NCBI GenBank assembly: GCA_030838445.1
Contig: JAUZFQ010000221.1
Span: 1-35,724 of the forward strand
Length of the DNA stretch: 35,724 bases
From: Pyrinomonadaceae bacterium
GTDB lineage: Bacteria; Acidobacteriota; Blastocatellia; Pyrinomonadales; Pyrinomonadaceae
Direction: 5' to 3'
The notes beneath the pieces were generated by a model. It was given only the letters and a program-made list of their open reading frames with translations, was not told where the DNA came from and did not search any database. Shown here one piece after another: positions 1 to 8,154 of this stretch (the stretch's first letter is position 1; each line of letters begins with the position of its first letter). The translations under genes and the position numbers were made by a program.

Positions 1-1254
1 GTTGGTGAGCGTGTAGGCGGTGGTCGTGGTCGTGACGGCGTTCATCATCGGGCGATGGTAGGGGTCGCCGCCGCCCGTGGTGTCGTTGTGCAGGTATTGC
101 TCCGTGCCGTAGTAGATGCAAGGGACACCGCGCTGCGTGAGGATGAAGGCGAGCGCCTGATGCAGACGGTTGTTGTTGTTCAGGAGCGTGAGGAAACGCG
201 TCATGTCGTGGTTGTCAATGAACGTCACGAGGTCTTCGTCCCAAGTGAAGTTGGCGGCCTCGGCCGTGAGCACGGCGTCAATGTCGGAGAAGTTGGCGTT
301 CGAGCCGAAGACGTTGCGGATGGCGGTGTTGAGCGGGAAGTCGAGCATGGAGATGCCGCTCTTGTTGGTGTACTTGTAAGAGTCGCGGTAGAGCGGGTCG
401 GCGGTGCTCGTCTGATACCACTCGCCGAAGAGGAAGCTGTCGCCGTTCGCATAGATCGAGTTGGCGAGCGAATACTGCCAGCCCCAAGTGATGTGCTTGA
501 TGGCGTCAATGCGGAAGCCGTCTACGCCGTGCTGCTGGAAGAGCAGGGCGGAGGCTTTCATGTAAGCGTCAACCGTCGCGTGCTCCTGATTGAGATCGGC
601 GAGGTTGAAGAGCGTGTAGTACTGCACCTGATAGCGGTCGTCCCAGTTGGAGATGTTGCCGTTGTGGTGAAAGTAGCCGTTTGTGTCGTTGGTGTAATTG
701 CCGAGGAACGTGCCGTTGTCGTAGAGCGCGCCGAACTCGCCCGCGTTGTCCTGCGTCGAGTGATTGGGCGCGAAGTCAACGATGACCTTGATGCCGTTCG
801 CGTGCGCGGCGGTAACGAGGTTGTCGAAGTCCGTCCACGCGTTCGACGCGCTGCCGGAATGTTCCTCGATGCGTTTGAAGTCGCGCCCCTGATAGCCGTG
901 GTAAGAGGCGGTGGGGTTGCCGTTGCCGTCGGGGATGTTGGCGTTCAGGTTGTCCACGGGCGGCGAAATCCAGATGGCGGTGACGCCCATCCCGGCGAGG
1001 TATGACATCTTCTGCTGGATGCCTTGCAGGTCGCCGCCCCAGTAGGCGCGCCAGTTGGTCTTGGTCGAGTCGTAGAGACCCGAACTCTGCGCCGGGTTGT
1101 TGTTGGCTGAGTTACCGTCGAAGAAGCGATCCGTGATGATCTGGTAGACGACCTCGCGCCGGAAATCCGCGGCGCGCGAAATGAAGGGCGAGAGAAACAG
1201 GGCGACGAACACGAGCGCACTTAAGACGGCGCGGCGCGTTGATTTATTCAACAT
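1..1254 (-). CDS. Secreted alpha-amylase, glycoside hydrolase family 13 (3' part cut by window edge)
   Basis: Hydrolyses or transfers alpha-1,4-glucan bonds outside the cytoplasm. The visible 418 codons start with a signal peptide (about residues 1-28, ending SRA) and run through the TIM barrel. All four GH13 regions are visible: DFAPNHS, GFRIDAIKH with nucleophile D250, GEWY with acid/base E278, and FIDNHD with D350. Spacing and the DFAPNHS variant resemble bacterial alpha-amylases and cyclodextrin glucanotransferases (GH13_2-like); which one cannot be told without the C-terminal domains, which lie beyond base 1. The ATG at 1254 has CAGGAG upstream. It is divergent from the small gene at 1603. 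Family assignment is firm; exact specificity is open. Confidence 0.95.
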   Translation of the reverse strand, partial: MLNKSTRRAVLSALVFVALFLSPFISRAADFRREVVYQIITDRFFDGNSANNNPAQSSGLYDSTKTNWRAYWGGDLQGIQQKMSYLAGMGVTAIWISPPVDNLNANIPDGNGNPTASYHGYQGRDFKRIEEHSGSASNAWTDFDNLVTAAHANGIKVIVDFAPNHSTQDNAGEFGALYDNGTFLGNYTNDTNGYFHHNGNISNWDDRYQVQYYTLFNLADLNQEHATVDAYMKASALLFQQHGVDGFRIDAIKHITWGWQYSLANSIYANGDSFLFGEWYQTSTADPLYRDSYKYTNKSGISMLDFPLNTAIRNVFGSNANFSDIDAVLTAEAANFTWDEDLVTFIDNHDMTRFLTLLNNNNRLHQALAFILTQRGVPCIYYGTEQYLHNDTTGGGDPYHRPMMNAVTTTTTAYTLTN

Positions 1255-1602
1255 GAGCAGACTCCTGTGGGATACCGGCGGGTGATGCACTCGCGCGGTT
1301 GTGAGTTAAAGGAACAGAAGCGAGGACGAACGATAACGCTCGCGGATAATACACCTCTTTGCAGCGATACCGAAACAACACCGAAGCGAACGTTGCAGGA
1401 GCGCACGCGATGCCTACGCACAGCGTCGGCGCGTCTGCCTCTCAGGCACGTCAGGCGCACATCGCGGGGCAATTGTTATTGACTTTTAAGACCGGCGGAC
1501 ATATCTTCCACCAGCCTCGCACGCTATCACGTTTGCACATTTGCGCTGACGAGATTTACTTCGTCAGACTCCCACTTATAACCCTGACAAAGGAGCATCT
1601 TC
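1255..1602. other. Divergent intergenic region
   Basis: This 348-base gap separates two divergent genes. It holds the amylase ribosome-binding site, a good sigma70-type promoter for the plus-strand gene (listed separately) and a weak TATTAT-like minus-strand hexamer near 1346-1351. I see no convincing gene in it: frames in both directions lack ribosome-binding sites and recognisable protein sequence. Confidence 0.6.
1479..1507 (+). promoter_or_regulatory. Predicted sigma70-type promoter for the gene at 1603
   Basis: TTGACT (1479-1484) and TATCTT (1502-1507) are separated by 17 bases, matching five and four of six consensus bases. The start site would be near 1514, giving a leader of about 90 bases. 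Inference from sequence only. Confidence 0.5.
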
Positions 1603-1851
1603 ATGCCTGAACATGACATCCCCGGACTCGGAAAAAAGATCACCGCCCTCAGCAAAGCTCTCGCCAATCTCAACAGCGAAGATGATTTCAAAGAATTAAT
1701 ACGCATCATCAGGTTTCCCGGCTGGACAACCCCGGCAGAATTTATTCTTGTGTCAGCGCTTGTTGACTCGATGACGGCGCAGGCTGCCACCCTGGCGCGG
1801 ATGAAAACTGATCTGTTGAAGGGAAGCAAGAAGGTGGCTGTAGGTAAGTAG
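1603..1851 (+). CDS. Small hypothetical protein, 82 aa
   Basis: I do not recognise the family. It is preceded by AAAGGAG eight bases before the ATG, has a promoter candidate upstream and a clean terminator downstream, so it looks like a genuine monocistronic gene. The protein has no signal peptide or membrane segment. It is predicted mostly helical with a Gly-Leu-Gly-Lys-rich start, a central PGWTTPAEF segment and a basic C terminus (KGSKKVAVGK). Codon use is less GC-biased than in its neighbours. No function can be inferred. Confidence 0.75.
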   Translation: MPEHDIPGLGKKITALSKALANLNSEDDFKELIRIIRFPGWTTPAEFILVSALVDSMTAQAATLARMKTDLLKGSKKVAVGK

Positions 1852-1898
1852 CAACTAGAACGCGCGCGCCCGTCGCGCCCTTCAATCAAGTGACAGCG

Positions 1899-1933
1899 AA
1901 AAGGAGAGGCGGCTCAATGCCCCTCTCCTTTTT
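1899..1933 (+). terminator. Rho-independent terminator after the 1603 gene
   Basis: An 11-bp perfect stem (1899-1909 with 1922-1932) closes a 12-base loop and continues into a run of five T. The A-rich 5' arm makes it potentially bidirectional, so it could also end transcripts leaving the polymerase gene on the minus strand. Confidence 0.85.
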
Positions 1934-2022
1934 GCGCGCCATATTTATCTTTATCGTCAGCCGAGCCGGACACCTGTCAGCGCGCTCCGTTCATCCCTCA
2001 TCCCTCTGCCCTCATCCCTATT

Positions 2023-3816
2023 TCACTTCACCCACTCGTCGGCGACTTCCGTCTCCACTTTGACGGGGACGCGCGTGACGTACTCTTCGCCCGCCGCGCA
2101 CATGGCCTCTTCCACCAGCCGCGCGATCTCCGTGGCGTCTGTGGCGTCGGCTTCGACGACGATCTCGTCGTGGACGATGTTGACGAGCCGCGCCGTGGTC
2201 TGTTTCAACCTGTCGTGCAGGAGTCGCAGGGCGCGTTTGAGGATGTCTGCGGACGCGCCCTGAATGGGCATGTTCTTGCCGTTGCGCTGCGCGAGCGAGG
2301 CCGCCTGCCGGTCTTCGGCGTCGAAGTTAAACCGCGCGAGTCGCCCCGACATGGTGCGCGCCATGCGCTCGCGCACAGCCTTGCGCGCCGCGTCGCGCAG
2401 CCACGTGTCGAGGCCGCGATAGGTCTGGAAGTAGCGCGCGAGGATGCTCTCGGCCTCGGTCAAAGGGATGCCCGTCATCATCGAGAAACGCTGCGCGCCG
2501 ATGCCGTAGACCACGCCGAAGTTGAGCCGCTTGGCAAAATCGCGCTGCTCCTTCGTCACCTCTTCGAGCGGCGTGTTGAAGACCTGCGCGGCCGTGACGC
2601 GGTGCAAGTCCGCGCCCGAATTGAACGCGTCAATGAAGCCCTTGTCCTCCGTGACGTGCGCGAGAATGCGCAGTTCGATCTGCGAGTAATCCGCGATGAC
2701 GAGTTTCCGCCCCTCCGGCGCGCGGAAGCAACGCCGGTACTCGACCGCGTGCGGCACTTGTTGCACGTTGGGGTTTGTACACGCGAAGCGGCCGGTGGGT
2801 GCGCCGATCTGGTGGAAGTTGGCGTGGATGCGGCCGGTGACGGGGTTGATCTCGTTGAGGATGTTTTCGCCGTAGCTGGTGAGCGCCTTCTGGACGGTGC
2901 GGTATTCGAGCAGCACGCGTATCTCTTCGTGCTCGGCGGCGAGCGGTTGCAGTTTCCAGTTGCGCGTCGAGCTGGGGAGTTCCACGTTGGGGAGGACGCG
3001 CTTGAGGGCTTTGGTCAGTTGGACGTGCGAGTCGAGGTTGATGTCGTTGCGCGTGGGGCCGAAGAAGGACTGCTGCGTGGACTCTTCGGCGAGCATCACC
3101 TGCAACTCTTCGGCGAGGATGGCGCGACGTTTTTCGACGATAGCCAACTGCTCGCGCCAGCGCGCGGCGTCGAGAAAAATCCCGTTGAGTTCGAGACAGG
3201 CGACGGCGACGACGCACTCGAATTCGAGTTGGGCGACATTGAAGAGTCCGTCGCGTTTGAGCAGTTCGATGAGCCGCTCGCGCAAGGGGAGCATGAGGGC
3301 GGCGTCGCGCGCGGCATATTCGAGTTGCGAGGCAGAGAGCGTGCCGCCCCAATCGCTGAGCTGCTCGGATTTGTCCACGGTCTCGTCAAGATAACGCGCG
3401 GCGACGGCGGCGAGCGAGTGGCGGTCTTCCGATTCGCCGGCCGAGACGAGTTGGCTCGCCAGCATCGTGTCGAAGATGCCGCCGAGTTCCGTGCCGAATT
3501 GGTGCTTCGTCCACTTGGCGTCGAACTTCGCGTTGTGCGCCACCTTCACGGGGCGCGCGGCGGCGAGCAGTTCGAGAAGCGGCGCGAGCGCGTCGAGGTC
3601 GGGCGCGTTGTCGTCGCCCGTGCGGAAGCAATCGAGGTCAACGAGGTAAGGCACGCCTTCGGGCGCGGCGAACTGCATGAGCCGCATGCGGCCGCGGTAA
3701 GGATCGAGCGCGGTGGTTTCCGTGTCGAAGCCGACGGCCGTGTGCGCGGACAGTTCGGCGCAGGCGGCGGCGAGTTCCGCAGGGGTGTCGATGAAACGAT
3801 AGTTGGATGAGTCCAT
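2023..3816 (-). CDS. Family A DNA polymerase with 3'-5' exonuclease, lacking a 5'-nuclease domain
   Basis: A 597-aa Klenow-like enzyme for DNA synthesis and proofreading. The N-terminal DEDDy exonuclease shows Exo I (D31, E33), Exo II (N95, D99) and Exo III (Y167, D171). The polymerase domain has motif A (ADYSQIE, D376), motif B (K429 to Y437) and motif C (HDE, D550, E551). There is no FEN-type 5'-nuclease domain, so the protein is about 330 residues shorter than E. coli Pol I. The frame stays open upstream to 4071, but that extension contains a minus-strand terminator (3926-3968) and unlike-protein sequence, so I place the start at the ATG at 3816 although its Shine-Dalgarno signal is weak. 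A separate 5'-nuclease may be encoded elsewhere. Confidence 0.95.
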   Translation of the reverse strand: MDSSNYRFIDTPAELAAACAELSAHTAVGFDTETTALDPYRGRMRLMQFAAPEGVPYLVDLDCFRTGDDNAPDLDALAPLLELLAAARPVKVAHNAKFDAKWTKHQFGTELGGIFDTMLASQLVSAGESEDRHSLAAVAARYLDETVDKSEQLSDWGGTLSASQLEYAARDAALMLPLRERLIELLKRDGLFNVAQLEFECVVAVACLELNGIFLDAARWREQLAIVEKRRAILAEELQVMLAEESTQQSFFGPTRNDINLDSHVQLTKALKRVLPNVELPSSTRNWKLQPLAAEHEEIRVLLEYRTVQKALTSYGENILNEINPVTGRIHANFHQIGAPTGRFACTNPNVQQVPHAVEYRRCFRAPEGRKLVIADYSQIELRILAHVTEDKGFIDAFNSGADLHRVTAAQVFNTPLEEVTKEQRDFAKRLNFGVVYGIGAQRFSMMTGIPLTEAESILARYFQTYRGLDTWLRDAARKAVRERMARTMSGRLARFNFDAEDRQAASLAQRNGKNMPIQGASADILKRALRLLHDRLKQTTARLVNIVHDEIVVEADATDATEIARLVEEAMCAAGEEYVTRVPVKVETEVADEWVK

Positions 3817-3925
3817 TTGAAAATTGCTGATGCCGGAATAAACGCCCGACAGATTTTGATTGGTGGCGCGCAGGGCGACGGAGACGAAACTTCTCCGCGC
3901 CCGCGTGACGCGAGTTGTGAACTGC

Positions 3926-3968
3926 AAAAAATTGACGCGGGGGCAGGGACTAGCCTCTGCCCCCGCGT
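3926..3968 (-). terminator. Terminator between the endolysin-like and polymerase genes
   Basis: A perfect 12-bp stem (3935-3946 with 3957-3968) with a 10-base loop is followed on the minus strand by CAA and six T. It would end the transcript of the GH19 gene and argues against translation of the polymerase frame beginning upstream of it. Confidence 0.85.
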
Positions 3969-4135
3969 TCGATGTCACCTGAATGAATTGACTCGACCGT
4001 GATACAGAGAACGACGGTCGGAAGTCAAGCCGGGGCTGGCTCGCAACGTCGCGCGACATGCGACTCGACACATGACGAGTGCGGCAAGGCGCGACGCGTG
4101 CGGCGGCGTGTGACGCGTGCGGCGGGGAAACGTCA

Positions 4136-4203
4136 GCCGGTTTAGTCTGCGTCTGATGCGAACGCGTCCGCCGGTTTAGTCTGCGTCCGACGCCGACGCG
4201 TCT
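4136..4203. repeat. 34-bp tandem duplication spanning the GH19 stop codon
   Basis: Two adjacent copies (4136-4169 and 4170-4203) begin GCCGGTTTAGTCTGCGTC and differ at a few positions. Each contains the same potential stop for the minus-strand gene; the upstream copy is the one used. This is a simple tandem duplication of the gene's end. Confidence 0.8.
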
Positions 4204-4946
4204 GCGGTCGCGTCGCCCGCTACAAACTCCGCGCCCGCCGCGCCCGCTACTTCGGGCGTCGCGTCGGTCGAAGTCGTCACGACGGTGGTCGTCACGGTCG
4301 TCGTCGGCGTCGCGGCGGGCGGCGTGTTCGTGGCAGCCGCGAGTACGGCCGGGGTCACGTCGCCGTGCTCCTCGTCCGCCGGGACGTTCAGGTTCTTAGC
4401 CACCATGTCTAAATCTTCGGGGATGACGCGCAGCGCGCGGTCGTAATATTTCTGGCGGTCGTCGAGACCGTTGAGGCCGCCGTTGATCTTCTTGGTGATG
4501 GCTTTGAAGAGACGTTGATCGGCGAGCGCGTTCAGGCCGCGCGTGTCCCAGAACCAACCGGCGGAGCGGAAGGCGTTGGGCGGCTGCGTGATGAGCGTGG
4601 GGTTGTTGATGAGGTCTAAGCCTAACGCCTTGCCGCAGGCGGCGTGGTTCGCTCTGCCGGTGATCTGGATCGGCCCGTGGCCTTTGTACTTCACGCCGTC
4701 GCCGGGCTGCGTGTTGCCGAGGTCTTTGCGCCCCTCGTAAGCCTTGCCCGAAGCGATCTCCTCGAAGAAACGCAACTCGGCCGACTCGTGCGCGAGTTGC
4801 GCGAGGAAGGCCGCGGCGCGCAGGTAGGTGGCGATCTCGAACTCCTGCATGGCCGAGTTCAGGAAGGGGAGATAGAGTTGCCGTTTCGCGGCGGGCAGAT
4901 TCGGCATGATGTCGCGCAGTATGTTGTCGGTGATTTCGCTGGTCAT
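4176..4946 (-). CDS. GH19 chitinase/endolysin-like glycoside hydrolase
   Basis: Likely cleaves peptidoglycan or chitin. Residues 45-170 carry the GH19 core: AHES (E54 as the probable catalytic acid), YKGHGPIQITGRANH (87-101), the substrate-cleft motif typical of phage and bacterial GH19 lysins, and INGGLNGLDDR (154-164). The last 70 residues are a Thr/Ala/Pro and Asp-rich low-complexity tail, probably disordered. No signal peptide is visible, as in phage endolysins, so release would need a holin, lysis or another route. It lies alone between its terminator and the MFS gene, with no phage structural genes near. AGGAG lies a rather long 13 bases before the ATG. The 256-aa length fits a single-domain lysin plus tail. 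Confidence 0.88.
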   Translation of the reverse strand: MTSEITDNILRDIMPNLPAAKRQLYLPFLNSAMQEFEIATYLRAAAFLAQLAHESAELRFFEEIASGKAYEGRKDLGNTQPGDGVKYKGHGPIQITGRANHAACGKALGLDLINNPTLITQPPNAFRSAGWFWDTRGLNALADQRLFKAITKKINGGLNGLDDRQKYYDRALRVIPEDLDMVAKNLNVPADEEHGDVTPAVLAAATNTPPAATPTTTVTTTVVTTSTDATPEVAGAAGAEFVAGDATADASASDAD

Positions 4947-5042
4947 TGGGGATGTTTAGCTCCTGTCACAAGATGAAAGTTCGGCGCGCGGGCGCGTCGC
5001 GAGAGGGCACGCGCGGCGGGCGAAAACGCGCGCACTATATCA

Positions 5043-6473
5043 TTATTTCAACGCCCCTCTCACCTTTATGTTCAGCGCGCCGGGGCGAACGGCCGTGGCG
5101 AGCAGCAACGCGGCCAGCGTGCCGACGCACGCGCTCGCCACGAAGGCCACGGACGCGCCGCGCCAACTCCACAGCGCGCCCATCAACAGCGACGCAGGCC
5201 AGACCGTGATGCTGAACGCGAGATTGTAGAGGCCGTAAGCCGTGCCGCGTTTGTCGGCGGGCACGAGGTCGGCGACGAGCGCCTTCTCCGCGCCTTCGGC
5301 CAGACCGAAATAGATGCCGTAGACGAGGAACAGCACCCACGCGCCCCCGACCGTCGAGACGTAGGCGAAGCCGAGATAGACGGCAGCGTAAAAGAGCCAG
5401 CCCGTCACGATCAGAGTCTTGCGCCCCAAACGATCCGAGAGGTCGCCGCCGACGAGCGAACTTAAAACTTTCGTCACATGCAGCGCAGCCCACAGCAGAG
5501 GGATCGTCGCCGTCGAGATGCCCACCTCGCGCGCGCGCAGGAGCAGAAACGCGTCCGAAGAATTCGACAGGGTGAAGAGCGCGATGATGAGGAGAAAGCG
5601 TTTGAAGTTTCCGTCGAAGCCGCGCAGCGAAAAACGCGGCGGTGCGGCGACGGCCGCGTCAACCGGAGTGACGGCGGCGACTTCTACGTCGTCGCTACTT
5701 TCCGCGCGCAAGGCGTCGGCGCGTTCGCGTTCCGCCTTACGGCTCGCGCGCCCGTCGTCTCGGTCTTTGCGCGTCTCGCGGATGGCGAAGGCGGCGACGA
5801 GCACGGCGGCGAGCGCGGGGACGGAGGCGGCGAGGAAAATCCAGCGATACTCCGCGAGCGTCGGGGCGTTGCGGTTGCCCGCGATCAAGACGAGCAGCGT
5901 GAAGCCGAGCAACGGGCCGACGACCGCGCCGAGGTGATCCATCGCGCGGTGAAAGCCGAAGGCGAGGCCGCGTTCGTGTGGGGTGGCCGAGTCGGCGATC
6001 ATGGCGTCGCGCGGCGCGCTGCGGATGCCTTTGCCCACGCGGTCGGCGAAGCGCACGGCGAAGACCTGCGGCCAACTCGTCGCGAAGCCGAGCAGCGGGC
6101 GCACGATGCTCGCCAGCGCGTAGCCGAAGACGACCGGGGCTTTGCGCCGCCCGCTGCGGTCGCTGAAGTAGCCCGCGAAGAGTTTCAGAAAACTCGACAC
6201 AGACTCCGCGCCGCCTTCGATCAGACCGATGACGACGGGCGTCACGCCGAGCGCGCCCGCGAGGAAGACCGGCAGCAGCGGGTAGATGATCTCGCTCGAA
6301 GCGTCGTTGAGGAAACTGACGAGACTGATGACGAGGACGTTTCGCGGGAGTCGCCGGTAACGCCGGAAGAGTCCGGGCGTGCGCTCTCCGAGCACACCCG
6401 TCTTGTCGTCGAGCGCGCCCGTCTCGGTCGAGCGGTCGAACTCGTCGGCGGGGTCGGTGTCGGTCTCGGCCAT
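5043..6473 (-). CDS. Major facilitator superfamily (MFS) transporter
   Basis: A 476-aa inner-membrane secondary transporter. After an acidic cytosolic N terminus of about 40 residues, the first helix region has SLVSFLNDASSEIIYPLLP, typical of a bacterial MFS subgroup often named drug or sugar efflux. The loop between helices 2 and 3 has GYFSDRSGRRK, the signature MFS motif A, and a second copy, GGDLSDRLGRK, starts the C-terminal half. About 12 membrane helices are split by a charged central loop (KDRDDGRASRKAERER). The substrate is not predictable. It may be transcribed with the small membrane protein gene 49 bases upstream. Confidence 0.93.
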   Translation of the reverse strand: MAETDTDPADEFDRSTETGALDDKTGVLGERTPGLFRRYRRLPRNVLVISLVSFLNDASSEIIYPLLPVFLAGALGVTPVVIGLIEGGAESVSSFLKLFAGYFSDRSGRRKAPVVFGYALASIVRPLLGFATSWPQVFAVRFADRVGKGIRSAPRDAMIADSATPHERGLAFGFHRAMDHLGAVVGPLLGFTLLVLIAGNRNAPTLAEYRWIFLAASVPALAAVLVAAFAIRETRKDRDDGRASRKAERERADALRAESSDDVEVAAVTPVDAAVAAPPRFSLRGFDGNFKRFLLIIALFTLSNSSDAFLLLRAREVGISTATIPLLWAALHVTKVLSSLVGGDLSDRLGRKTLIVTGWLFYAAVYLGFAYVSTVGGAWVLFLVYGIYFGLAEGAEKALVADLVPADKRGTAYGLYNLAFSITVWPASLLMGALWSWRGASVAFVASACVGTLAALLLATAVRPGALNIKVRGALK

Positions 6474-6522
6474 GAGCGGTGGTTGCGCGGCGTCGGCGTC
6501 GTAACGGTCGCGCGCGGGCGAA

Positions 6523-6750
6523 TCAGCGGTTCGTCGTCGTTGTGCGGCGCGTGTTCGCGGCGGGGCGGTTCGCGTTCGGCGTCGAACTCCGCGCGCCGCC
6601 GGAGTAGTTCCACCACACGAGCGCGGCGACGACGAGCAGCGCGACGAGGCCGACGAGCGCGAGTTTGACGAACACCTTCACCGTCCGCCACACCAGAAAC
6701 AGCACGACGAGCGCGACGAGTAAGGCGATGCCGATGAGTCCGGTAGTCAT
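6523..6750 (-). CDS. Small membrane protein, 75 aa, unknown function
   Basis: Two closely spaced hydrophobic segments (about residues 4-20 and 28-47, separated by RTVKVFVK) are followed by a polar Asn/Arg/Thr-rich tail ending TTTTNR. It reads in the same direction as the MFS gene, 49 bases before it. No family is recognised. The hydrophobic composition and sharp change to a polar tail argue for a real gene, but the Shine-Dalgarno signal is weak. Confidence 0.65.
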   Translation of the reverse strand: MTTGLIGIALLVALVVLFLVWRTVKVFVKLALVGLVALLVVAALVWWNYSGGARSSTPNANRPAANTRRTTTTNR

Positions 6751-6756
6751 AAAAAC

Positions 6757-6866
6757 GTCCGTGGTCAGTTGTCAGTCGTCAGTTGTTTTTGTCTCTTCAC
6801 TAAGCTGAAACTTTTATCTTTAGTTGTCGGCTGACGAACCACACGCAACTGACAACTGACCACGGA
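6757..6866. repeat. Intergenic inverted repeat built of CAGTTGTCAGT words
   Basis: Twenty-base perfect inverted arms (6757-6776 and 6847-6866) flank about 70 bases. Each arm contains the word pair TCAGTTGTCAGT, and further degenerate copies of the word continue inside and just outside the arms. It fills the gap between queF and the small membrane gene. It has the same design, with different words, as the elements at 12371 and 30121. Confidence 0.8.
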
Positions 6867-6878
6867 CAACTGACAGCT

Positions 6879-7301
6879 TTACCGCTTCTTGTAACTGGCG
6901 CGCACCACCGTCTTGATGTTGCCGCGGATGTTGAAGTCGCCTTCGAGTTCGACGCTGAGGGGTTGGCAGGCGCGCACGAAGTCTTCGAGGATGACGTTGA
7001 TGACGTGCTCGTGAAAAATTTTCACGTCGCGAAACGAGTTGATGTAGAGCTTGAGGCTTTTCAGTTCGACGCAACGCTCGTCGGGCACGTAAGCGAGTTT
7101 GATGTTGGCGAAGTCCGGGAAGTCGGAGAACGGGCAGATGGCCGTGAACTCCGGCATCTCGAAGCTGACGGTGATCTCGCGGCCGACGAACTCGTAGGGG
7201 AACGTGTCGAGCGGGTAGAGGTTCATCTCCGCGCGCGGCGTCGGGCGAATCTCCAAACCCTGCTGGTTGACGGGCGGCGCGCCCGTTTCGATGGCTGACA
7301 T
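6879..7301 (-). CDS. queF: NADPH-dependent preQ0 reductase QueF (short type)
   Basis: Reduces 7-cyano-7-deazaguanine to 7-aminomethyl-7-deazaguanine in queuosine biosynthesis, in the cytoplasm. At 140 aa it is the short single-domain (YkvM-like) form. The active-site cysteine C56 ([13 protein letters not shown]) and aspartate D63 are in place, followed by the conserved ELKSLKLY motif used for NADPH binding and the FHEHVINVI segment. AGAGGAG lies ahead of the ATG. No other queuosine genes and no recognisable preQ1 riboswitch are seen nearby. Confidence 0.96.
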   Translation of the reverse strand: MSAIETGAPPVNQQGLEIRPTPRAEMNLYPLDTFPYEFVGREITVSFEMPEFTAICPFSDFPDFANIKLAYVPDERCVELKSLKLYINSFRDVKIFHEHVINVILEDFVRACQPLSVELEGDFNIRGNIKTVVRASYKKR

Positions 7302-7363
7302 GACTTGAATAACTCCTCTGAAATTAACCGACAGACGATGTTAACCGAGCCGCGCGCGAAAGC

Positions 7364-7409
7364 AAAAGGCGGGAGCGAAAGGCATCTTTTGCCGCCCCCG
7401 CTCCCGCCT
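7364..7409 (-). terminator. Terminator after the DUF4142 gene
   Basis: An 11-bp stem (7367-7377 with 7399-7409) with a loop that holds its own short hairpin is followed on the minus strand by TTTTGC. Probable end of the 8051-7449 transcript before queF. Confidence 0.65.
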
Positions 7410-7448
7410 CGCCGTTCGTGCCGCCGGGCTTCGCGCCCGACCGCGCGT

Positions 7449-8051
7449 CTACTTGCTGTGATCCATGCCCTTCATGCCCGACATCGTGCCGTGCAGGTCG
7501 CGCGCCATCTGCAAGTGCATCTGCACGACCGGCAGGGTCTTCGCGGCGAACGCCTTCAAGTCGGTGTCGCGCCCGCGCATGCTCTCGTCGCGGAAGAGCT
7601 TCTCCATCTTCTGGTGGTCTTTGTGTCCCGCCATCATGATGTACTCGCGGTCGAACGCCGCGCCGGAGAGTCTCTCCATCTTCGCCATCATCGCCCGCAT
7701 CTTCGCGTCGGGCGCGCTCGGCAAAGTGATGCCCTTCGCAGAGGCGATCTGCATCAACTCGGCGTTGGCCGCCGTGTGGTCGTCAATCATCTTCTGCGCG
7801 TACTGCTTGACGGAATCGCTCGACGCCTTGGTCAGCGCGAGCCGCGCCGTCTCGACTTCGGCCATGCCGCCCATCGCCGCCGTCATCGCGAACTTCCGGT
7901 CGGACGAACTGACCGTTGCCGTCTGACCCATGCCGACGCCCATGCCCGTCGTGCTTGAGTTCGAGTTCTGCGCCGCCGCCGTCGAGGCCAGAAGCGCCAC
8001 GCACATCACCGCCGCGCTCAGCACGTAGCCGAGCCTGTTACCTGTTCCCAT
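7449..8051 (-). CDS. DUF4142 domain exported protein
   Basis: A 200-aa protein with a signal peptide (about residues 1-27, ending AAAQ) and a helical DUF4142 domain. Family hallmarks are FAMTAAMGGMAEVETARLAL near the start, VKQYAQKMIDDHTAANAEL, and histidines in MMAGHKDHQKMEKLF and VVQMHLQMARDL. DUF4142 proteins are ferritin-like helical bundles in the envelope; their function is not established. The start at 8051 is set by AGGGAGAACG and the signal peptide; the open frame extends upstream without support. It is followed by a terminator and preceded by the DUF2383 gene on the same strand. The C terminus is Met/His-rich (MSGMKGMDHSK), which could bind metal; this is speculation. Confidence 0.9.
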   Translation of the reverse strand: MGTGNRLGYVLSAAVMCVALLASTAAAQNSNSSTTGMGVGMGQTATVSSSDRKFAMTAAMGGMAEVETARLALTKASSDSVKQYAQKMIDDHTAANAELMQIASAKGITLPSAPDAKMRAMMAKMERLSGAAFDREYIMMAGHKDHQKMEKLFRDESMRGRDTDLKAFAAKTLPVVQMHLQMARDLHGTMSGMKGMDHSK

Positions 8052-8154
8052 GTTCGTTCTCCCTTTGCTTGTTCTCTGTTGAGTTGGTTGAGTCAGTTGA
8101 CGAAAAGCGAGAGGGACGTTTTTTCGACGCCCCCTCACGTGAATGTTTCGACGC

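Noticed and set aside
2170-3810. 546-codon plus-strand frame opposite the polymerase
   Set aside because: Antisense shadow of a high-GC gene: Arg/Glu/Val-rich with no domains, and the minus-strand gene shows all family motifs.
3817-4071. N-terminal extension of the polymerase (85 residues more)
   Set aside because: The stretch contains a terminator for the upstream gene, has no ribosome-binding site at its start and its sequence is unlike the family.
5478-6668. 396-codon plus-strand frame opposite the MFS gene
   Set aside because: Charged, repetitive composition (RARVV, EGGDEHGGERGDGG) without hydrophobic core; shadow.
7302-7363. preQ1 riboswitch before queF
   Set aside because: The short leader contains a Shine-Dalgarno site but no recognisable aptamer pattern.
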